A program made the translations under genes and the position numbers. The notes beneath the pieces were generated by a model. The model was not told where the DNA came from and did no database searches. It saw nothing but the letters and a program-made list of their open reading frames with translations. From Vulcanimicrobiota bacterium (GTDB lineage Bacteria > Vulcanimicrobiota > Vulcanimicrobiia > Vulcanimicrobiales > Vulcanimicrobiaceae), in the NCBI GenBank assembly GCA_014304965.1, contig JACRTZ010000179.1, positions 1 to 11,614 on the forward strand: a stretch of DNA of 11,614 nucleotides, given 5' to 3'. Below are positions 6,455-11,614 of the stretch, piece after piece (positions within the stretch are counted from its first letter, which is position 1; every line of letters starts with the position of its first letter).

Positions 6455-8077
6455 CTAAATAGACCATTGGTAGGCGTTCCACCAGGGTGCTATCGACGGC
6501 GCGGGGCTGAAGTTTTTCAAGTCCACGCTGCGGGCGGTCGGGCGCCGGCCGAGATAGAGCGGAATATACGGAACGTCGTCGTGGATGCGGCGCTGGACGC
6601 GATGGTAGATCGCGGCGCGTTTGGCGGGGTCGTCCGTACTCAAACCCTCGCGCTCGCCCGCGTCCACTTGCGGGTCGCAAAAGCGAAAATCGTTCTCGCC
6701 CTTCGGCGGAGCCTCGTCGCACGCAAGGTAGACCGTGTAGTTCGGATCGTACGGCAGCGTGTACGAGTAGGTGGCAAAATCGTACGTACCGTTCTTGATC
6801 GGCCCGTCGTACGCGAAAATGACGTTGTACGGATACGATTTCAGCGTCAGGTCCATCCCGACCGCGTGCAGGGCGGCCTGCGCGATCAAACTGACGTTGC
6901 GCGCCGTCGCGCTGCCGCCGGACAGCGTCATCGTGAATGCCAGCCGCTCGCCGTTCTTCTGCCGCACGCCGTCGGCGCCGCGCTTCCAGCCGTTCGCATC
7001 GAGGAGCGCGTTGGCCGCCGCCGGGTCGTAAGTATACGGCGGATTCTTCGTATAGCCGATCGCGCTCGGCGGAATGATGTCGTACGCCGTAACGCCGACT
7101 CCGTGGGTGATCTTGTTGATGATCGTCGGATAATCCATTGCCGACGCCAGCGCCCGGCGCACCTCGATGTGCCGCAGCCCCGGCTTGGAGTTATTGATGA
7201 TGAAAACAGTTTCGGCGTTCCACGGATACAGCGCCGCCTTGACGCCGTCCACGCTTCCGTAGCGTTCGTAAAGCGCCGAGGGGACGCTGACGACCAGGTC
7301 GGTCTCGTGGGTCTGCATCGAGTTGAGGATCGTGTTGTCGTCGGGCAGCACGCGGAATTCGATCTTGTCAAGCTTCGGACGGCCTTTGAAGTAGCGTTCG
7401 TTCGCGACGAAATCCATGCCGCGCCCGCGGTCCCACTTGACGAACTTGAACGGTCCGGTGCCGATCGGCGCCGAGTTGATGGGCGCTTTGTTGAGATCGG
7501 TCGTCGCGTCCAGTACGTGCGCCGGTAAGATGCCCTTGGACCCTTCTTGCAGCGTCGTGAAGAACTGGGTGACGAAGGGCGGATAGCGGCGCCTGAGGTG
7601 CACCACGAGCGTGCGCTGGTCGGGCGTGTCGATCCGCTCGACCTCTTCGTAGCCTTCGCGATGCAGCACGTTGTTGTTCTGGTTCACGACGGCGCGCCAG
7701 GTCGCCACGACGTCGCGCGCGCCGAAGGGCTTGCCGTCGTGCCAGACGACGCCGGCCCGCAGGCGGTACGTGTAGCGCCGGCCGTCCTTCGAGATGCCGC
7801 CGTTGGCGAGCGACGGAACCTCGGTCGCGAGATCGCCGACCAATTTGCCGTCGCCGTCGGCGATCACCAAATAGGAGTAGACCAGCGACGAAAGGTCTTC
7901 GACCAAGTCCATCGTCGAGAGGAGCGGGTTGAAGTGGTCGGGGTCGGCGATGTCGGCGATGCGCAGCACACCGGGTTTCGTCCATGCGTGCCGCTCGCCA
8001 AAGGCGGCGCCGCCGACCTTGGTACAGTCAGCCAGAGCGAAGCAGACGAGGACGGCAAGAATGCGGCGACGCATCAT
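6455..8077 (-). CDS. Family 5 extracellular solute-binding protein (peptide/opine ABC transporter SBP)
   Basis: 540 aa from the double ATG at 8077/8074. The open frame continues to 8170 but would overlap the mtnP start. The N-terminus MMRRRILAVLVCFALADC is a short secretion signal with Cys18 at a lipobox-like place; Asp at the -1 position is unusual, so lipidation is likely but not certain. The mature protein shows SBP_bac_5 marks: an early DPDHFNPLLSTMDLVEDLSSL segment, VVWHDGKPFGARDVVATWRAV, GTGPFKFVKWDRG, FKGRPKLDKIEFRVLPD, and the C-terminal VPYIPLYLGRRP. The family binds di/oligopeptides, nickel chelates, opines or sugars outside the membrane and delivers them to an ABC permease. No permease or ATPase gene lies within the window, so the ligand cannot be inferred. 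It is divergent from mtnP. The ribosome site before 8077 is weak. Confidence 0.9.
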   Translation of the reverse strand: MMRRRILAVLVCFALADCTKVGGAAFGERHAWTKPGVLRIADIADPDHFNPLLSTMDLVEDLSSLVYSYLVIADGDGKLVGDLATEVPSLANGGISKDGRRYTYRLRAGVVWHDGKPFGARDVVATWRAVVNQNNNVLHREGYEEVERIDTPDQRTLVVHLRRRYPPFVTQFFTTLQEGSKGILPAHVLDATTDLNKAPINSAPIGTGPFKFVKWDRGRGMDFVANERYFKGRPKLDKIEFRVLPDDNTILNSMQTHETDLVVSVPSALYERYGSVDGVKAALYPWNAETVFIINNSKPGLRHIEVRRALASAMDYPTIINKITHGVGVTAYDIIPPSAIGYTKNPPYTYDPAAANALLDANGWKRGADGVRQKNGERLAFTMTLSGGSATARNVSLIAQAALHAVGMDLTLKSYPYNVIFAYDGPIKNGTYDFATYSYTLPYDPNYTVYLACDEAPPKGENDFRFCDPQVDAGEREGLSTDDPAKRAAIYHRVQRRIHDDVPYIPLYLGRRPTARSVDLKNFSPAPSIAPWWNAYQWSI

Positions 8078-8088
8078 CGTTGCTTCGA

Positions 8089-8107
8089 GGGCGCCGCCGC
8101 GGCGCCC
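8089..8107. repeat. GC-rich palindrome in the SBP/mtnP divergent region
   Basis: Perfect 7-bp arms gggcgcc (8089-8095) and ggcgccc (8101-8107) with a 5-nt loop, 12 bp upstream of the binding-protein ATG and 41 bp upstream of the mtnP start. It may be an operator or leader hairpin. In GC-rich DNA such a palindrome could also be chance. Confidence 0.4.
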
Positions 8108-8136
8108 CACAAGCCGCAACCTGCCCACAACCGCAC

Positions 8137-8142
8137 GAGGGG
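8137..8142 (+). promoter_or_regulatory. Ribosome binding site that selects the mtnP TTG start
   Basis: GAGGGG followed by 5 nt (aagaa) and TTG 8148. With the conserved N-terminus (ADIGVFGGSGFY) only eight residues in, this supports TTG over any of the upstream ATGs, which fall inside the binding-protein gene. Confidence 0.7.
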
Positions 8143-8147
8143 AAGAA

Positions 8148-8948
8148 TTGACCACAGAACGAGCCGACATCGGCGTCTTCGGAGGCTCAGGCTTCTATTC
8201 GCTCATCGAGAACGCACGCGAGGTCACCGTCGAAACGCCCTACGGCGCGCCGAGCGACCGGCTCGCGCTCGGCGAGGTGGCCGGAAAGCGCGTGGCGTTC
8301 TTGCCGCGTCACGGCAAGGACCATCGCTATCCGCCGCAAGCGATCAACTACCGCGCGAATTTGTGGGCGATGAAAGAACTCGGGGTCACGCGCATCATCG
8401 GACCGACGGCGTGCGGTTCGCTGAAAGCCGACGTCAAGCCGGGCGACATGGTCGTGGCCGATCAGATCGTTGACCGCACGACCGGCCGGAAAGACACGTT
8501 CTACGAAGGACCGATCACGACGCACGTGAGCTTCGCCGACCCCTACTGCGCGCAGCTGCGGCCGATTGCGATCTCGGCGTTACGCGCCGGCGGCATCGAG
8601 ACGCACGAACGCGGTACGATCGTCGTCATTCAAGGCCCGCGCTTTTCGACGCGGGCCGAATCGAAGTGGTTCCAAGACGCCGGGTGGGAGGTCATCAACA
8701 TGACCAACTATCCCGAATGCTATCTTGCGCGCGAACTCGAGATCTGCTACGTCAACATCTCGCTGATCACCGATTACGACGTCGGGCTCGAAGGCCTCGA
8801 CGTCGAGCCGGTTTCGCACGAGCACGTCATGAAGATTTTCGCAAGCAACAACGAGCGCGTGAAGCAGGCGATCTTTCGCATCATCGACGCGATTCCGGCG
8901 GAGCGCACGTGCGCGTGCGCTTCGGCCCTCGCCGGCGCCCGGGGCTAA
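8148..8948 (+). CDS. mtnP: S-methyl-5'-thioadenosine phosphorylase
   Basis: 266 aa from TTG 8148. It cleaves methylthioadenosine with phosphate to adenine and methylthioribose-1-phosphate, recovering the by-product of polyamine or SAM-dependent synthesis. Phosphate-site motifs are GGSGFY (12-17), PRHGKDH (53-59) and INYRAN (66-71), with TACGSL (87-92) behind them. The base/ribose site has GPRFSTRAES (163-172), INMTNYPE (183-190) and TDYD (208-211). Asp in TDYD is the family mark for 6-aminopurines, where guanosine/inosine phosphorylases carry a different residue; this favours MTAP over PNP. The C-terminal CAC (255-257) matches the CxC motif that ends many archaeal and bacterial MTAPs. No other methionine-salvage gene is in view. 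An inosine-acting relative (MTIP) is the main alternative. A membrane-protein gene follows after 6 nt. Confidence 0.92.
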   Translation: MTTERADIGVFGGSGFYSLIENAREVTVETPYGAPSDRLALGEVAGKRVAFLPRHGKDHRYPPQAINYRANLWAMKELGVTRIIGPTACGSLKADVKPGDMVVADQIVDRTTGRKDTFYEGPITTHVSFADPYCAQLRPIAISALRAGGIETHERGTIVVIQGPRFSTRAESKWFQDAGWEVINMTNYPECYLARELEICYVNISLITDYDVGLEGLDVEPVSHEHVMKIFASNNERVKQAIFRIIDAIPAERTCACASALAGARG

Positions 8949-8954
8949 GGGCAG

Positions 8955-9704
8955 ATGCGGCGCGCAGCGGCCGTCGATCCCGCCGACTATCTGCGCGCCG
9001 TCGGGCTGCTTTTCAAACACCCGGCGATCGCGCTCGGCCCGCTGGCGGCGTCGTTCGTCCTAATCTTCAGCGGCTTCGCGATGCCGGCCGGCGGGGGTCT
9101 GTTTTCGATCCTCAACGGCATGGTCGCGTCGCTCTTCGCCATCCTGATCAACTCGCTCGGCCTTTCCTTCGCGCTCGTCGCGGCGGATTATGCCTGGCGG
9201 TACGACCGCGTTAATCTCTCCGAGTCGTGGGAGACGGTGCGGCGGCGCATCGGCGACATCTTCATGGCGGGGCTCGGCGTTGCGTTCGTCACCTACTTCG
9301 CGTCGTACCTCGGTTCGGTTTTCGGAAGCATCGGGCTGCCCGGCTTCGCGCTCATCGGGACGCTGCTGCTCGGTGCGGCGGTCGCGTTTTTCCTGATCTA
9401 CGCCATGCCCGCCGCGGCGATCGGTGGCGTCCCGGGCGGCGCGGCGCTGAACGCGTCGGTCGAGCGGGCGCGCAGCGCCCCGCTGCCGACGCTCGTGCTG
9501 CTCGTCGTGTATTACGTGACGTACTTTGCCGCTCAGCCGATCGTCAGCATGTTCGCCGGAAATTTGCTGCTCGGTTTCGGCGTGCGCGAGACCGCGCTAC
9601 TGGCGATGGCGGTGCTGCTCGTCGTCCAGTCGGTGTTCGGCGCCTATTACGCGCTCGTGCTCGCGAAGACGTACAACGGGATTTCCTACCGCCGCATCTG
9701 GTGA
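8955..9704 (+). CDS. Unrecognised polytopic membrane protein
   Basis: 249 aa from ATG 8955, 6 nt after the mtnP stop, so the two are probably co-transcribed. I do not recognise the family with confidence. Hydrophobic stretches suggest about six membrane segments: 24-43, 48-78 (long, perhaps two helices), 101-124, 128-157, 177-203 and 212-237. Cytoplasmic-looking basic patches sit at the N-terminus (MRR), around 82-99 (YDRVNLSESWETVRRRIG) and at the C-terminus (ISYRRIW). The order of a short amphipathic N-terminus, AGL/G-rich helices and an ERARSAP turn recalls the loose glycerophosphodiester-phosphodiesterase-membrane-domain/DUF975-like group, but that is only a resemblance. No catalytic motif, signal peptide or transporter signature is seen. 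The ribosome site is weak (gggcag), consistent with coupling to mtnP. Confidence 0.8.
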   Translation: MRRAAAVDPADYLRAVGLLFKHPAIALGPLAASFVLIFSGFAMPAGGGLFSILNGMVASLFAILINSLGLSFALVAADYAWRYDRVNLSESWETVRRRIGDIFMAGLGVAFVTYFASYLGSVFGSIGLPGFALIGTLLLGAAVAFFLIYAMPAAAIGGVPGGAALNASVERARSAPLPTLVLLVVYYVTYFAAQPIVSMFAGNLLLGFGVRETALLAMAVLLVVQSVFGAYYALVLAKTYNGISYRRIW

Positions 9705-9712
9705 CGGCCCGT

Positions 9713-10756
9713 TTATTCGGCGGGCGTCAGTTGCATCCGTAAGAAGTCGAGGACGAGTCCGGCCGACACGTTGGTGTTTGCCAGGCGTTCGACGTCGGCG
9801 ACGGCCTTGAGAACGCCGGCCGCGGCCGCGGGCGAGCGCCGCGGAATCTTTTCGAGCAACGCCCGCTGATCGGGCGCGAGCAGCGTCGCCTCTTCTCCGG
9901 CCATCGTGAGCGCCGACCAATCGCGCGCCGCGATGCGTACGGTCTCGACCATCTCGGCGACGAGCGCGCGCTTTTCACCGGCCGTCAAACTGCGGTCGTC
10001 GAGCCGCAAGAAGCCGTGATCGGGCGAACCGCCGCGCATGATGTCGCCGAACCAGGCGAAGGTCGCGTTGCGCAGGCCCGCCTCTTCGCCGCCGAGTACG
10101 GCCCGCGCCCGAGTCACGCTGCCGAGCGATGCGGCGGCGGCGGACGAGGCCGCCTTGGCGGGCACGCCACCCGCGCGCAAGATCTTCTCGACCTCGGCGT
10201 TCGGCAACGGCGGGAATGTCATCTCGACGAAGCGCGAACGAATCGTCGCGAGCAGCGACCCCGGCGAAGAGGTCGTGAGCAACACGACGACGCCGCCCGG
10301 CGGTTCTTCGAAAAATTTGAGGAGCGCGTTGGCCGCCTCGTGCGTGGCGAACTCGACGTCGGCCAGCACGACCACGCGATGCCGGCTGCGATACGCACGC
10401 AGCGAGAGTTCGCGAACGAGGTCGCGGGCCGTCAGATCTTCGTCGTGCATCGCACGCCCGGCGTCCTTGCCGATCTTGACGACGCCCTGCGACTCGACGT
10501 AGTCGGGATGCGTGCCGGCAAGGAACAGCGTGCAGCCCGTGCAGCGTTCCGCATCTTGGCAGTATCCTAGAAGCGTCGCCTTCGGACGTTCGCAGAGCAG
10601 CGAGCGCGCGAGCGCGCGCGCAAACGTTTTCTTGCCGACGCCCGACGGTCCGGTGAACAAGTAGCCGTGAGAAATCTCGCCGGGAGCTAAGGTTCCAAAC
10701 AGCGTGCGCGCCGGCAGCCCTCCCGCGGCCTCGAAAACCCCGTCGGGCTGGGTCAT
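9713..10756 (-). CDS. holB: DNA polymerase III subunit delta' (clamp loader)
   Basis: 347 aa AAA+ protein. Delta' is part of the clamp-loader complex that puts the beta sliding clamp on DNA. The Walker A motif GPSGVGKKT (36-44) is intact. A four-cysteine zinc module follows, Cys55, Cys66, Cys72 and Cys75, then GTHPDY (81-86). The segment ANALLKFFEEPPGG (141-154) is the classical delta'/gamma signature, and SRF (174-176) stands where the SRC arginine-finger motif lies. The Walker B acidic pair is weak: VLADVEF in place of a DDAD-like motif, so ATP may be bound but not hydrolysed. The C-terminal collar domain is degenerate, as usual. Its ATG overlaps the tmk stop (ATGA, 10753-10756) and no separate ribosome site is visible, so translation is coupled. 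The tmk neighbourhood fits holB in many bacteria. Confidence 0.92.
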   Translation of the reverse strand: MTQPDGVFEAAGGLPARTLFGTLAPGEISHGYLFTGPSGVGKKTFARALARSLLCERPKATLLGYCQDAERCTGCTLFLAGTHPDYVESQGVVKIGKDAGRAMHDEDLTARDLVRELSLRAYRSRHRVVVLADVEFATHEAANALLKFFEEPPGGVVVLLTTSSPGSLLATIRSRFVEMTFPPLPNAEVEKILRAGGVPAKAASSAAAASLGSVTRARAVLGGEEAGLRNATFAWFGDIMRGGSPDHGFLRLDDRSLTAGEKRALVAEMVETVRIAARDWSALTMAGEEATLLAPDQRALLEKIPRRSPAAAAGVLKAVADVERLANTNVSAGLVLDFLRMQLTPAE

Positions 10757-11388
10757 CGGACAACCGCGCCCGCGAGAGCACGAAGCGCGTCACCGGCGAT
10801 TTCGGCGGGAGAACGCGTTCCGTCGAGGACGACGATGTTCGATTCCGAGCGCGCTAGCTCTAAATACCCGTCGCGCACGCGGGCGTGAAACGCTTCGCGC
10901 TCGCGCTCCATACGATCGATGGGACGTCCCGACGACGCGCTTCGAGCGGCGATCCGCTCGACCGAGACCGCAACGGGCACGTCCACCACGATGATAAGAT
11001 CCGGCGTGCAGCCGCGCGTCGCGAGTGCGTTCAGCGCGCGCAGCGTTTCCAAGGGAACGCCGCGACCGTAGCCTTGATAGGCGAGGGTCGCAAGGGCGTA
11101 CCGATCGCACACGACTGTCCCTCCGGCCGCGAGCGCCGGCTCCAGAACGTCGTCTACGTGTTGCGCGCGCGCCGCGCTCAGCAGCATCGCTTCGCCGAGG
11201 GGCGAGATCGCGCGCGACGGATCGTCGAGCAAGATGCTGCGCACCGCGTCGCCGAGCGGCGTGCCCCCGGGTTCGCGCGTCTCGAGCACGTCGCGCCCGT
11301 CGGCGCGCAATGTGCGCGCGACGTTGGCCGTCAGGGTGGACTTGCCGCTGCCTTCGATGCCTTCGACGACGACGAATAGCCCGCGCAC
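10753..11388 (-). CDS. tmk: Thymidylate kinase (dTMP kinase)
   Basis: 211 aa, normal length, from a GTG start at 11388. It phosphorylates dTMP to dTDP with ATP, an essential step to dTTP. The P-loop is EGIEGSGKST (9-18), REPGGTPLGD (38-47) is the dTMP-side loop, and DRY (95-97) sits in the signature CDRYALATLAYQGYGRG. The P-loop has no arginine, while basic residues lie in the LID (RSASSGRPIDRME, 149-161); this is the type II arrangement of the E. coli enzyme. It begins 14 nt after the R3H gene and overlaps holB by 4 nt, so the three genes form one operon. The ribosome site before the GTG is weak. No ATG competes near the conserved N-terminus. Confidence 0.95.
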   Translation of the reverse strand: MRGLFVVVEGIEGSGKSTLTANVARTLRADGRDVLETREPGGTPLGDAVRSILLDDPSRAISPLGEAMLLSAARAQHVDDVLEPALAAGGTVVCDRYALATLAYQGYGRGVPLETLRALNALATRGCTPDLIIVVDVPVAVSVERIAARSASSGRPIDRMEREREAFHARVRDGYLELARSESNIVVLDGTRSPAEIAGDALRALAGAVVR

Positions 11389-11402
11389 GGTCCGAGGGGC
11401 AG

Positions 11403-11614
11403 CTACGCCGGCACCCCGCCCATCGGCATCTCGGATCCCTTGTAGTACAGCACGCGGCGGTTCGGTTCGAGACCGGTGCTGCGGGACTGAACCCGATGCT
11501 GTTCGGCAAGCTGATGCTGCAGCCTGCGAACGTACGAGGTCTGTGGAGAAAGTTCGATGGGCCGGTTTTCGAGCAGCACCTTGTAGATCGCCTCGCCGTC
11601 TTCGCGCAACGCGA
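11403..11614 (-). CDS. R3H-domain protein, C-terminal end only (probably Ycf45-type AAA ATPase)
   Basis: The frame is open to the window edge, so only the last 69 or so residues are seen; the TTG at 11609 is internal. The segment contains an R3H domain, which binds single-stranded nucleic acid. ELSPQTSYVRRLQHQLAE supplies the Arg-X3-His core (RRLQH), followed by STGLEPNRRVLYY. This spacing, with the phrases YVRRLQHQLAE and EPNRRV, matches the C-terminus of the AAA ATPase/R3H family related to chloroplast Ycf45 better than the R3H of Jag/EloR (from memory). The short tail KGSEMPMGGVPA has no recognised motif. tmk starts 14 nt downstream on the same strand, so a shared operon is likely. The ATPase domain itself is outside the window, so the family call rests on the tail. 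Confidence 0.75.
   Translation of the reverse strand, partial: ALREDGEAIYKVLLENRPIELSPQTSYVRRLQHQLAEQHRVQSRSTGLEPNRRVLYYKGSEMPMGGVPA

Noticed and set aside
8078..8170. Upstream start (8170) for the solute-binding protein
   Set aside because: It would put 31 non-hydrophobic, Arg-rich residues before the signal peptide and overlap the mtnP start; the double ATG at 8077/8074 begins a proper basic-then-hydrophobic signal.
1..11614. Defence system, prophage, transposon or biosynthetic cluster
   Set aside because: All genes read as housekeeping or central metabolism. No integrase, transposase, toxin/antitoxin, CRISPR repeat, NRPS/PKS or RiPP feature was found on either strand.

Overview
The window is a compact, GC-rich stretch of a bacterial chromosome carrying mostly housekeeping and central-metabolism genes. 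It holds twelve protein genes, two of them cut by the window edges. I see no rRNA, tRNA, CRISPR array, transposase or phage gene. The only non-coding stretch over about 75 bases is 4538-4758 (221 bp), and no gene-free gap exceeds 300 bases. Non-ATG starts are used (TTG for ychF and mtnP, GTG for tmk). A GC-rich genome that places an R3H/Ycf45-type ATPase gene directly before tmk and holB, and that carries a bifunctional-nuclease (DUF151) protein, points to an uncultured deep-branching lineage. Eremiobacterota/Vulcanimicrobiota (WPS-2) or a neighbouring phylum is my best guess, held loosely because nothing here is phylum-diagnostic by eye.

Layout. (1) 2-1105 (+): 3' part of a beta-CASP metallo-beta-lactamase RNase. 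(2) 1113-4537 (-): a three-gene metabolic cluster, transcribed as a family III CoA-transferase (4537-3353), an HMG-CoA lyase-like enzyme (3356-2442, start overlapping the previous stop as ATGA) and a glutamate dehydrogenase (2372-1113). (3) 4538-4758: intergenic region with three consecutive inverted repeats. (4) 4759-5853 (-): ychF, divergent across 70 bp from (5) 5924-6388 (+): bifunctional nuclease/DUF151. (6) 6455-8077 (-): family 5 peptide/solute-binding protein with no transporter partner, divergent across 70 bp from (7) mtnP (8148-8948, +) and an unrecognised membrane protein (8955-9704, +). (8) 9713-11614 (-): an R3H-domain protein (C-terminal end only), tmk and holB, a nucleic-acid/replication operon with a second ATGA overlap.

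How the genes may work together. The CoA-transferase and lyase look like an activate-then-cleave pair. The first would put CoA on a branched or hydroxy dicarboxylic acid, and the second would split the CoA ester to acetyl-CoA plus a keto acid. Glutamate dehydrogenase links the cluster to 2-oxoglutarate. The true substrate is not readable from sequence. R3H-tmk-holB supplies dTTP precursor and a clamp-loader subunit. MtnP salvages methylthioadenosine from polyamine or SAM metabolism.

Most of the window is ordinary. The least explained parts are the 4601-4716 hairpin cluster, the substrate of the CoA-transferase/lyase pair, and the orphan binding protein with an atypical lipobox.
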